From contig CABUAP010000035.1 in the NCBI GenBank assembly GCA_902489675.1, positions 1 to 10,041 of the forward strand: 10,041 bases of DNA, given 5' to 3'. Both the position numbers and the translations under genes were made by a program. Shown here one piece after another: positions 1 through 6,509 of the stretch; position 1 is the stretch's first letter; each line of letters starts with the position of its first letter. The notes under the pieces were generated by a model. It had not been told where the DNA came from. It ran no database searches and saw only the letters and a program-made list of their open reading frames with translations. Source of the stretch: an uncultured Azospirillum sp. Its GTDB lineage: Bacteria; Pseudomonadota; Alphaproteobacteria; RF32; CAG-239.

Positions 1-235
1 CGCGGGAAAAATTCCTTAAATCTTATTATCCGCCGCATATAACGAACTTTACGGTCTAAATTGTATAACAGAGTGGTTTGGTTCAGTCTTGCAAAATTCG
101 GGCGGGCGTTCTTTTTAGCCGATGCAATCCGTTTGTCGACATGAATATGGCGGCGGTATGATTTTGCCGGGTGCGCGCCGGACGGATAAGAAACGATTTG
201 CCTTTTGGTCGCGGAAGAAATAAAAGTGACGGATA
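1..235. other. Unassigned left edge, no supported gene
   Basis: No convincing gene is seen here. On the plus strand the window begins inside a frame that stops at 59, which could be the last 18 codons of a gene ending just inside the window. Frames stopping at 42 and 19 are equally possible. On the minus strand one frame stays open from the terminator to the window edge, but its only ATG is at 36-38 and it has no Shine-Dalgarno sequence. I found no tRNA-like cloverleaf and no strong promoter. Confidence 0.3.
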
Positions 236-269
236 AAAAACAACCCCCGAAATTTCGGGGGTTGTTTTT
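236..269 (-). terminator. Rho-independent terminator, possibly bidirectional
   Basis: A perfect 24-base palindrome (241-264) with a run of five C and its matching five G is flanked by A5 on the left and T5 on the right. It therefore reads as a hairpin plus U-tract on either strand. It lies six bases past the stop codon of the nitronate monooxygenase-family gene, so it ends the leftward cluster. It could also stop any rightward transcript entering from the left edge. Confidence 0.93.
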
Positions 270-275
270 ATAAGA

Positions 276-1673
276 TTATTCGCCGCGTTTGATCCTGTCA
301 ATCAGGTCTTTTACGGACGGGATGCAGCCGTTGCGATAAAGCGGATCGGTTGCAAAACGATATACCTGATGACCGGCAAACAGCAGATGATCCTTCACGC
401 TGCCGCCGTGTCCGACTTCGTACAGCGTTTTGTGAATGCAGTAAGTGCGCGGATCGGGGATGCGGCCGGTCGAACCGGTGGGGCTGGCGGCAGACCAAGT
501 TGAGAATTGGCACTGCGAAAGACAGCCGACGCAATTTTTGCGGTCTTCTTTCATTTGCTCCCAATCTTCCGGCGTCATAAAGACAACGGTCTGATCCGGC
601 GTTTCTTTGATTGAGGTCAAACCGGCATTGATCTGATTGTTGGCTTTGGCCATATCTTCAGGCTTAATGAAAACGGTTTTATGTTCACTCATTTTCAGCG
701 GCTGCGAAAATTCGGCATCGGCTTCCGCCTTAAAAGCGATTTCGCCGTTTTTGCGGTCGATCAGTTTTTCGAGGAAAGTGTTTTTGATGGCCGAGGAAAA
801 GAAACCGGTTGGGCTGAAACGCTGCAAAATGACATCGCCTTTTTTAACATGCAGCATCACTTTTTTCCAAGCTTCGCTAACCGGACTTTCTTTGGTGATC
901 ATCGGACGGGTGCCGAATTGAAAAGCGATTTTGCCGATTTCCGGATTGTCGATATAATCTTCCCAGTCATTCAGCGACCAGATGCCGCCGGCTAAAATGA
1001 TCGGCGTTTCGGTCAGGCCGTAACTGTTCATCAGCCGGCGCAGTTCGGCCACACGGTTATAAGGTTTTTCCGGTTGAGCAGGATTTTCTGCATTGGAAAG
1101 GCCGTTGTGTCCGCCGGCCAGCCACGGGTCTTCATAAACAACGCCGCCCAAAAATTCGGTAAAATTGGAATAGGCGCGTTTCCACAAAATATTGAAAGCG
1201 CGGGCGGAGGAAACGATCGGGTAGTAGTAAACGCCGAATTTTGAAGCCAGTGCGCCGAGGTGGTAGGGCATACCGGCGCCGCAGGTGATGCCGTTGATCA
1301 GACCTTTGGCTCTTTCTAAAACGCCTTCCAGAATGCGTTGAGAATCGGCCAACTCCCAAAGCATATTCATGTGGATGCGGCCGTTGCCGCCGGATATTTC
1401 GTGCGCAACCTGAGCCTGTGCGACACCGCCTTTGATGGCTCTTTCAACCATTTCTTCGTGGCGTTCGGGGCGAGATTTCCTAAAAAATGTTTCGGTAACG
1501 ACGTTGCCTTTTTCATCGTAAAAGTCCGGACTGACGCCGGAAAACGTACCGACGCAGTTTTCATGCGCCCAGGCGCCGCTGCTGCGGCCGTCACTGGCAT
1601 TAATGCCTTTACCGCCCTCAATTAACGGCAGAACTTCTTTGCCGGAAATGAGAATAGGATTTAGATTTTTCAA
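276..1673 (-). CDS. Nitronate monooxygenase-family FMN enzyme (long form)
   Basis: A 465-residue TIM-barrel flavoprotein of the nitronate monooxygenase / 2-nitropropane dioxygenase family, which uses FMN to oxidise alkyl nitronates; the true substrate may differ. Visible signatures are the N-terminal IEGGKGI...GRSSGAWA stretch (18-36), the FMN-binding AGGHNG (186-191) with His189 where the family's proposed base lies, ILAGGI (226-231) and FQFGTRP (251-257). The start is TTG: an in-frame TGA lies 15 bases upstream, AAAGG sits 8 bases before it, and the conserved N-terminus would be lost from any later ATG. It is longer than classical NMOs of about 330-380 residues. The extra C-terminal part carries CxxCxxxC (C381, C384, C388) and C412, which could bind metal or an Fe-S cluster (inference). 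It lies 72 bases downstream of the kinase gene, so it may be co-transcribed or have its own promoter. The family is secure; the substrate is not. Confidence 0.88.
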   Translation of the reverse strand: MKNLNPILISGKEVLPLIEGGKGINASDGRSSGAWAHENCVGTFSGVSPDFYDEKGNVVTETFFRKSRPERHEEMVERAIKGGVAQAQVAHEISGGNGRIHMNMLWELADSQRILEGVLERAKGLINGITCGAGMPYHLGALASKFGVYYYPIVSSARAFNILWKRAYSNFTEFLGGVVYEDPWLAGGHNGLSNAENPAQPEKPYNRVAELRRLMNSYGLTETPIILAGGIWSLNDWEDYIDNPEIGKIAFQFGTRPMITKESPVSEAWKKVMLHVKKGDVILQRFSPTGFFSSAIKNTFLEKLIDRKNGEIAFKAEADAEFSQPLKMSEHKTVFIKPEDMAKANNQINAGLTSIKETPDQTVVFMTPEDWEQMKEDRKNCVGCLSQCQFSTWSAASPTGSTGRIPDPRTYCIHKTLYEVGHGGSVKDHLLFAGHQVYRFATDPLYRNGCIPSVKDLIDRIKRGE

Positions 1674-1681
1674 CTTATAAA

Positions 1682-1686
1682 CCTTT
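1682..1686 (-). promoter_or_regulatory. Shine-Dalgarno deciding the TTG start
   Basis: On the minus strand AAAGG lies 8 bases before TTG at 1673-1671. No ATG or GTG is available between the upstream in-frame stop and this TTG, so the site supports a non-ATG start for the nitronate monooxygenase-family gene. Confidence 0.6.
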
Positions 1687-1745
1687 CACAGTATTTTTAA
1701 CTGAAACGCTTATAGCACAAAAAAACATTTTTTCATAGTAAAAAT

Positions 1746-3224
1746 TTAAGGCGTCAACGTCAAGATTTCAAGCGGCAGCCGGTTGACGGCGATTAATGTG
1801 ATCAGCATACAGATAAAAGCGTAAATTTCGAGCATGAGCGGCAGCAGATCATAGCGGAAAAGCGGTACTTTGGGTCTGATTTTTTTGAACACGCGACAGA
1901 TCCCGCACATCAAGAGGATAATCCCGATCATTTGTATTCCGATACCGGCTTTTGACAAAAGTTCCGAGAGCGGGGCAAGCATGAAATGGAGCATCCCGAA
2001 AAAGAACAGATAGACGGCAATGGCGGCGGCAGTGATATGGTTGGTACGGATCAGTTTTTGATGACGGCGCTGCTTTTCCTCCTCCATCTTTTCCGGTGTC
2101 ATATTCTCGATTTCCAAGCCGCGAACGGTTTTGGGGGTTTGCAGCTTGGCTTGCCGTTCGCGCATATCCGATTTAAATTTTTCTTCCATCAGGCACAGGC
2201 CGCAGCCTTTGGAGGTAAAATAGGCGTGATCGGGGTTCTTTTTGCAGGGGCGCAGATTTTGCAGCAGGTTGCGCAGATGGCGCTCCCATTCCGCCGCGCT
2301 CGGACGTTTCATTCCTTTGACGAACGCGCGGTCAAAAAGCTCCAACGTATCTTTGGTAAAATAGTCGTGGATGCTGTAGGGATGCGGCGCTTGATACAAA
2401 TCTGCCCAAGAACCGTAGGCATAGTGATAGGCGGCGATCCGTTCCTGAATGGTGAGGTTGGGGACGCCCTGTTTGCGCGGCATTCCCGAAAAAGGATGGA
2501 TGCCGTTGTTTAAAAGTTTGAACAGAATTACCGCAAGGGCAAACTTGTCTTGTTCCTCTCCCATTTGATCGCAGTTTTGTTTCATGCCCTCGGGATAGAT
2601 ATATTCTTCGCTGACAAATTCTGCCGGACAGCGACCTTTTTCACCGCGAATCGAAAAGCCGTCGCAGTCAAGGATAGCAATCAGCATACTTTGCTTGTAG
2701 ACATAAACATTGGAAGGTTTGAGATCGACGATATAATGTCCTTTTTCGTGCAGCGCCGCCACCATGGTGCAGAGATTATATGCGGCCTGCAACCGATGTT
2801 CGTATTTTTCGGTCAATTTCAGTTTTTGACGAATTGCCTTTTGCATAAAATGGTCGAGCGAAGCGGCCTGGCTCAAATCGATCAGCGGCATCAGGTAGCC
2901 GACACAAAAACCGTATTCGTTTTCCAGCAGGGCTTCCGGCCAGGCAATCTGGATATAACTGCCGCCGTTTTCCATGGTAAACTGTTTGCCGTCTTTCATC
3001 GCCGGCGAAAAACTCGGGCGGTTGAGCAGCATTGCCTGCAACTTTTCCCGGTTAGCGCTGCTTTTGTTCAGGTTATGAAAAATTTTGGCCACCAGCTGCG
3101 GGTGCCCTTTAACCCGAAAAATGCGGCCGGCTGCCCCGCCTTTGTTGATCATCTCTCCGAGCGTGATTTGTTCCCAAGTGCGGTCGCCGTAAATGGCATT
3201 GTAAGTTTGAGGCGTTTCTTCCAT
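1746..3224 (-). CDS. YegI-like membrane-anchored Ser/Thr protein kinase
   Basis: A eukaryotic-type protein kinase of 492 residues from this start. The glycine-loop region (about 26-38) is followed by the ATP-binding Lys47 in VAKIF, the catalytic-loop motif VDLKPSN with Asp167, Lys169 and Asn172, and DCDGF (186-190) in the DFG position. The catalytic core is complete although the usual HRD reads IVD, as in YegI-like kinases. After the KRPSAAEW helix comes a small metal-binding-like module with C327, H333, C341 and C344. A charged linker and three hydrophobic helices (about 397-419, 428-447, 461-481) follow, so the kinase domain should sit in the cytoplasm anchored by its C-terminus. Its ATG overlaps the phosphatase stop as TAATG, suggesting translational coupling. 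An in-frame ATG at 3239 would add five residues and cannot be excluded. Together with the VWA and PP2C genes it forms a YegL/YegK/YegI-type triad. Substrates are unknown. Confidence 0.88.
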   Translation of the reverse strand: MEETPQTYNAIYGDRTWEQITLGEMINKGGAAGRIFRVKGHPQLVAKIFHNLNKSSANREKLQAMLLNRPSFSPAMKDGKQFTMENGGSYIQIAWPEALLENEYGFCVGYLMPLIDLSQAASLDHFMQKAIRQKLKLTEKYEHRLQAAYNLCTMVAALHEKGHYIVDLKPSNVYVYKQSMLIAILDCDGFSIRGEKGRCPAEFVSEEYIYPEGMKQNCDQMGEEQDKFALAVILFKLLNNGIHPFSGMPRKQGVPNLTIQERIAAYHYAYGSWADLYQAPHPYSIHDYFTKDTLELFDRAFVKGMKRPSAAEWERHLRNLLQNLRPCKKNPDHAYFTSKGCGLCLMEEKFKSDMRERQAKLQTPKTVRGLEIENMTPEKMEEEKQRRHQKLIRTNHITAAAIAVYLFFFGMLHFMLAPLSELLSKAGIGIQMIGIILLMCGICRVFKKIRPKVPLFRYDLLPLMLEIYAFICMLITLIAVNRLPLEILTLTP

Positions 3225-3976
3225 TACAGTTTTGCCCATAAAAAGGTTTTGTCATCGGGGTTCAACCGTTTTGCCCGGGCGGTGTTGAAGGTGTTGATCA
3301 GCGCGCGGACAGCCCGGGTCTGTTGTTTTTCACGGTTGAGAAAATCGTTGATCGGTTGCAGAAAATTCGGTTCAATACGGCTGAAGTCGGGTGCAAAGGA
3401 AAAATTGGTCAGTCCGTCGGACATCAGCATGACCGTATGCGCTTGTTTGAAAGGGGTAAAGCGCAGGCTTTCCTGCCAGTCGTCCATGGTGTAAAAATAA
3501 GTTTCGCAGGAAAAGACGCCGTTTTCGGGTTTGGAAGCGACATAGCCGGAAAGATCGGGCGAGGTGAAAGCCAGCGCCGCGCCGTCGCCGATGTGGAAAA
3601 AAAGGCCTTCTTCTTTGTGGCACACAACCCCCACAACCGTGGCGGCAAAGGCCATGATGCCTTTTTTGTTGTTGGCGGAATTAAGGCGATGAAAAACAAG
3701 CTTGTCGCGAGCAACGTCGATTGCTTTGATAACCGTTGCGCGAATATCTTTGAACGGTGCGTTTTCGAGCAGGTCAACCAAGGTATCGCAGACAATTTTG
3801 GCGCCGATGCCGCCGTATTTGGTGGAGCCGGCGCCGTCGGAAACCACGGCAACAAAATTGGCGCCGCGGGTTGACCAGCGGCAGCGATCCTGACAAAGCT
3901 GCCCGCGGCCGAGATGAATCGGCCCGGTAATACAGGCTGCCCGGACTTTGATGTTGCCGTTTTTAATTTTCTTCAT
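3224..3976 (-). CDS. PP2C-type protein phosphatase (YegK-like)
   Basis: A 250-residue metal-dependent Ser/Thr phosphatase of the PP2C/PPM family, expected to reverse phosphorylation by the adjacent kinase. All metal-coordinating motifs are visible: CQD with Asp30, VSDGAGS with Asp47-Gly48, HIGDG with Asp131, MSDGLTN with Asp187, and a terminal DDKTF with Asp241/Asp242. The length is close to E. coli YegK (about 250 residues). There is no signal peptide or membrane segment, so it is cytoplasmic. I chose ATG at 3976, which overlaps the VWA gene's end by 14 bases and has GGGA seven bases upstream. An in-frame TTG at 3997 would extend it by seven residues, but nothing requires it. The next gene overlaps its stop codon, so the two proteins are probably made in fixed proportion. 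Confidence 0.9.
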   Translation of the reverse strand: MKKIKNGNIKVRAACITGPIHLGRGQLCQDRCRWSTRGANFVAVVSDGAGSTKYGGIGAKIVCDTLVDLLENAPFKDIRATVIKAIDVARDKLVFHRLNSANNKKGIMAFAATVVGVVCHKEEGLFFHIGDGAALAFTSPDLSGYVASKPENGVFSCETYFYTMDDWQESLRFTPFKQAHTVMLMSDGLTNFSFAPDFSRIEPNFLQPINDFLNREKQQTRAVRALINTFNTARAKRLNPDDKTFLWAKL

Positions 3977-4649
3977 CCCAATTTCCCGTATCGTCAAACA
4001 AATCTTCGGCGTTGGGCGCCGCTTTGGAAATGCAGGAAACGCTGCGGCTGAGCCAAAGGAAAAATTCGGTAAATTTCAATCCGGTAAGGCGTTTGGGCGA
4101 GTTGAGCGAAAAACGCGCCAGTTTTTCCAGATTGGCGCCTTCGGTGCCGACGGCATGAATGACGACTTTTTTATTTTCCTGTGCCTGACAGCATTTGCGG
4201 GCGATGCTTTCCCAGTCGTAATCGGTCGGTTCTCCGTCGCTGATGAGAAAAATCCACGGCCGCTTGGATGTGATGCCGCAGTTGTCATATAAACATTTTT
4301 GGTCTTCAATTTTTTGTAAAGCCAATTCCATGGCTTTGCCGAGCGGGGTCAGGCCGCCGGCAACCATTTCCGGCGCAGTAAAATTCATGGCGTCAATCCA
4401 ATCGGCAGAAACTTCGGTTTCGTCCTTGCCGAAAGCTTTGATGATCAAAAGCTGTACCCGTGAGCTGGCGTCGATATCTTCTTTCAGCTCTTTTTCCAGC
4501 GCTTTCAGGCCGACGTTGAGCTGCTTGATCGGTTCGCCGCGCATGGAACCGGAACAGTCCAGCACCAGTACGCAGGGGGTGCGTTCGTTAGCGTTGTCAG
4601 CAAACTCCACATAGGGAATCATCTCGTCTACGAAATTGTTTTCTGCCAT
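3963..4649 (-). CDS. VWA-domain protein, TerY/YegL-like
   Basis: A 228-residue cytoplasmic von Willebrand factor A domain protein. The metal-ion-dependent adhesion site is complete: DCSGSM with Asp31, Ser33 and Ser35, Thr101 in GGLTPLGKA, and Asp138 in ISDGEPTD. The first strand LVLDCSGSM and the length match TerY/YegL proteins. There is no signal peptide or transmembrane helix. AAGGA lies about 7 bases before the ATG. The gene follows the small lipoprotein gene by 23 bases and overlaps the PP2C gene by 14. In TerY-P triads the VWA protein is thought to be a scaffold or phosphorylation-controlled binding partner for the kinase/phosphatase pair; that role is inferred from the family. The C-terminus is acidic (ends DDTGNWDEEN). 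Confidence 0.9.
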   Translation of the reverse strand: MAENNFVDEMIPYVEFADNANERTPCVLVLDCSGSMRGEPIKQLNVGLKALEKELKEDIDASSRVQLLIIKAFGKDETEVSADWIDAMNFTAPEMVAGGLTPLGKAMELALQKIEDQKCLYDNCGITSKRPWIFLISDGEPTDYDWESIARKCCQAQENKKVVIHAVGTEGANLEKLARFSLNSPKRLTGLKFTEFFLWLSRSVSCISKAAPNAEDLFDDTGNWDEEN

Positions 4650-4672
4650 TATTTTGTCCTTGCGCTAAAACA

Positions 4673-4804
4673 TTATGTTCGGGGGTAGGAATGAGGATAA
4701 CCGCTGCCTTCGGGCGGCACGGGGTTGGAAACTTTGCCGCAGCCGGCGAGGGTTAGGCCGGCGGCAATCAGAAAAAACCACAGAAACAATGATGTTTTAT
4801 TCAT
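4673..4804 (-). CDS. Small LptM-like lipoprotein, 43 residues
   Basis: A very short gene encoding a 43-residue lipoprotein precursor. After MNK there is a hydrophobic stretch (residues 5-19) and a lipobox LAGC with Cys22 as the predicted lipidated residue. Signal peptidase II cleavage would leave a 22-residue mature lipopeptide beginning CGKVSNPVPPEGSGYP. The CGK...PPEGS..YP pattern resembles the tiny LptM/YifL-type lipoproteins that commonly follow argH in Proteobacteria; LptM assists assembly of the LptDE lipopolysaccharide translocon. AAAGGTG lies about 6 bases before the ATG. A promoter candidate lies 35 bases upstream and the VWA gene starts 23 bases after its stop, so it appears to lead the kinase/phosphatase operon. 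The lipoprotein assignment is strong; the LptM identity is moderate. Confidence 0.8.
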   Translation of the reverse strand: MNKTSLFLWFFLIAAGLTLAGCGKVSNPVPPEGSGYPHSYPRT

Positions 4805-4819
4805 ATTTTCACCTTTTGC

Positions 4820-4883
4820 TTGTCTATTGCATTATTATGGTTATATATTATTACTCTATCGTAAACAAGGCAAAAAATATAAT
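4820..4883 (+). promoter_or_regulatory. Promoter region for the TlpA-like gene
   Basis: Two sigma70-like options face right. One is TTGTCT (4820-4825) with TATATT (4844-4849) at an 18-base spacing. The other is a perfect TATAAT (4878-4883) only 19 bases before the ATG, but without a recognisable -35. Either overlaps the leftward promoter, so the two transcription units share an AT-rich divergent control region. Confidence 0.35.
4840..4868 (-). promoter_or_regulatory. Promoter candidate for lipoprotein-VWA-PP2C-kinase operon
   Basis: On the minus strand TTGTTT (4868-4863) and TATAAC (4845-4840) are separated by 17 bases, giving a sigma70-like match with a strong -10. Predicted transcription would start near 4833, leaving a leader of about 28 bases that contains the lipoprotein's ribosome binding site. 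Confidence 0.42.
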
Positions 4884-4901
4884 ACAGTTATCAATAGGCA
4901 A

Positions 4902-5435
4902 ATGAAAAAGATCTGGCAAATATTAGCAATTATCGGATGGTGCTGCAGCGCTGCGGTGCAGGCTGCCGAAAAGGGCGTGAACATATATGATACGGCTCGT
5001 TCGGTGCCGTCAAAAGTGGTGTACGGCGAAGCCGGCAACCGAGTGCGGATGGACGATTTTAAAGGAGATTTTGTATTGGCCGTGTTTTGGTCGCGTTATT
5101 GCGTTCCCTGTATTCGCGAATTGGAAAGTTTGAACGAATATGCCAAACGAACCAAAAATGACGGTATCAGGGTCATTTTAATTTCACCTAAGGAAGAATG
5201 GCAAGGCGGGTTTGCCGAACAACGCCGTTTTCTTAATAAGCACGACGCTGAGGCGTTGGAAATTTATGTTGACAACAAAAGTGATTTGGCGGCGGCGTTC
5301 GGCATTTTTTCTTCGCCGGTAACGGTTTTGATCAGCCGTGACGGGCAGGAGATCGGCCGAATCCGCGGCAGTGCCGATTGGGACAGTGACGATGTGATCG
5401 AATATATGTATCGGATTAAGGCCGAACACGGTTAA
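4902..5435 (+). CDS. TlpA-like periplasmic thioredoxin-fold protein
   Basis: A 177-residue exported thioredoxin-fold protein of the TlpA/ResA/DsbE type. Residues 1-21 form a Sec signal peptide (MKK, hydrophobic core, VQA just before the predicted cut). The thioredoxin domain follows, with FWSRYCVPC giving the redox pair Cys67/Cys70, and the cis-proline region SSPVTVLI with Pro139. Such proteins reduce or oxidise periplasmic disulfides, often in cytochrome c maturation or oxidase assembly; the partner here cannot be told. I chose ATG 4902 because the signal peptide begins there; a longer open frame upstream runs through the divergent promoter region. The ribosome binding site is weak (ATAGG a few bases upstream). 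The usual WC before the second redox residue reads YC here, with the Trp four residues earlier. It is monocistronic and ends at the hairpin at 5475-5504. Confidence 0.87.
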   Translation: MKKIWQILAIIGWCCSAAVQAAEKGVNIYDTARSVPSKVVYGEAGNRVRMDDFKGDFVLAVFWSRYCVPCIRELESLNEYAKRTKNDGIRVILISPKEEWQGGFAEQRRFLNKHDAEALEIYVDNKSDLAAAFGIFSSPVTVLISRDGQEIGRIRGSADWDSDDVIEYMYRIKAEHG

Positions 5436-5474
5436 CAATGTTTGTCTGCCGCTTTTGTTCGGATAACGGAAATT

Positions 5475-5504
5475 AACAAAAGCCCCTTGCAAGGGGCTTT
5501 TGTT
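5475..5504. terminator. Bidirectional Rho-independent terminator
   Basis: A perfect 30-base palindrome (two 15-base arms centred at 5489/5490) carries AGCCCC/GGGGCT stems flanked by A-rich and T-rich ends. It lies 39 bases past the TlpA-like gene's stop and 14 bases past the stop of the leftward ATPase gene, so it terminates both converging units. Confidence 0.93.
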
Positions 5505-5518
5505 GTGCGTGGTTTTCC

Positions 5519-6493
5519 TTAACTTTTTTCCCGCAGCCCGGGGAACAGTTCTTTGCCGAGTGACAAGCGGCTGCGCTGGGTGTCAATGGAGGTGGCCAGA
5601 TTGAGCTTGCCGGTTTTGATAATGGCGCGAACCTGATCGCCCTGAGTGGTATCCGGATTGGCAAACAGGTAAGAAACGGACGGAACCTTTTTGCGAATGC
5701 CGTTCAAGGTCTGGTGCAACACTGCCAACATCCCGCGTGAGAAAAGGTCATAAGCCAGGTCTTCGGTCATGCCGGATGAGGAGGCATATTTGATGACCGA
5801 GTTGATGGCGTCGGTAACGTTGTTGGCGTGAATGGTTGACAAGACCAAATGGCCGGAGGTACAAGCGCGCAGCACTTCGCTGGCGGTTTCCGGGGTACGA
5901 ATTTCGCCCACCAGAATAAAACGGGGTTTGGAACGCAGAGCCGATTTCAGGCAGGCGCCCCAGTTGCCTTCAACCGGTTGGGTTTGTTTGCATAAAGCAA
6001 GGCTGCCGTTTAGGGCGTTGTAGCTGCCGTCAAGCGGCATTTCCGCCGGGTCTTCGATGGTATAGGCAAAGCCGCCTTCGGTGATCAGATATTCTTTCAT
6101 CAATGAGGAAACGGCGGTGGTCTTGCCGGCGCCGGTCGGTCCCGACCACAAGATCAGTCCGGCGGCATCGCTTAGGTTCAAAAGATATTTGCGCAGTTCG
6201 GGCGCAAAGCCCAGTGAGCTGAAAGCAGGTACTTCGGGCGGCATCTTGCGGGCGCAGTATTGGATGCCGTAGATGCTGATGCTGCGTTCCACACGATAGA
6301 GAATTTTGTTGTAAAGAACCGAGTAGCTCGGGTTGCTGCCGTCAAAAGAGCTTTCGATCTTGTCAAAAAAATAATTAAAATCGTCGGTTTTGATTTTCAT
6401 CAGCCCGTTGGCGGTTTTGCCGTCGGGGATGTAGGCGATTTTGTCCGGAGTAATATAAATGTCGGAGAAGTTGATATCATTAATTGTACTCAT
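5519..6493 (-). CDS. PilT/DotB-type secretion ATPase
   Basis: A 324-residue hexameric-type ATPase of the GspE/PilT/VirB11 superfamily. Motifs in order are Walker A GPTGAGKT (118-125), the Asp box TIEDPAE (145-151), Walker B ILVGEIR with Glu197, and the His box GHLVLSTIHANN (214-225). The N-terminal FSDIYI resembles the ASDLHI-like start of PilT and DotB proteins, which power pilus retraction or type IVB secretion/conjugation. It is cytoplasmic and acts at the inner membrane. ATG 6493 is chosen because AGGA lies about 8 bases upstream and the SH3 gene stops 16 bases earlier. The longer frame from 6580 would overlap the SH3 coding region. It is co-transcribed with the SH3-repeat gene. No pilin, platform protein or other secretion gene is visible nearby. 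Superfamily is certain; PilT versus DotB is undecided. Confidence 0.9.
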   Translation of the reverse strand: MSTINDINFSDIYITPDKIAYIPDGKTANGLMKIKTDDFNYFFDKIESSFDGSNPSYSVLYNKILYRVERSISIYGIQYCARKMPPEVPAFSSLGFAPELRKYLLNLSDAAGLILWSGPTGAGKTTAVSSLMKEYLITEGGFAYTIEDPAEMPLDGSYNALNGSLALCKQTQPVEGNWGACLKSALRSKPRFILVGEIRTPETASEVLRACTSGHLVLSTIHANNVTDAINSVIKYASSSGMTEDLAYDLFSRGMLAVLHQTLNGIRKKVPSVSYLFANPDTTQGDQVRAIIKTGKLNLATSIDTQRSRLSLGKELFPGLREKS

Positions 6494-6509
6494 TAGTGTG
6501 TCCTGTTTT

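Noticed and set aside
83..301. Minus-strand frame of 72 codons starting inside the nitronate monooxygenase-family gene
   Set aside because: It runs through the perfect terminator hairpin and overlaps a well-supported gene end in another frame.
1690..1745. Hairpin terminator between kinase and nitronate monooxygenase-family genes
   Set aside because: The only inverted pairing is an A-run against a T-run with no GC stem, too weak for an intrinsic terminator.
1986..2513. Plus-strand frame of 175 codons opposite the kinase C-terminal half
   Set aside because: Antisense shadow of the kinase gene with no independent evidence.
2550..3494. Long plus-strand frame of about 314 codons opposite the kinase and phosphatase genes
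   Set aside because: It lies antisense across two genes with complete catalytic motifs, has no recognisable domain or ribosome site, and reads as a shadow of their codon pattern.
3323..3874. Plus-strand frame of 183 codons opposite the PP2C gene
   Set aside because: Antisense to a well-supported phosphatase; no motif and no upstream signals.
4725..4901. N-terminal extension of the TlpA-like protein from an upstream ATG
   Set aside because: It would run antisense through the lipoprotein gene and the promoter region and bury the signal peptide that begins at 4902.
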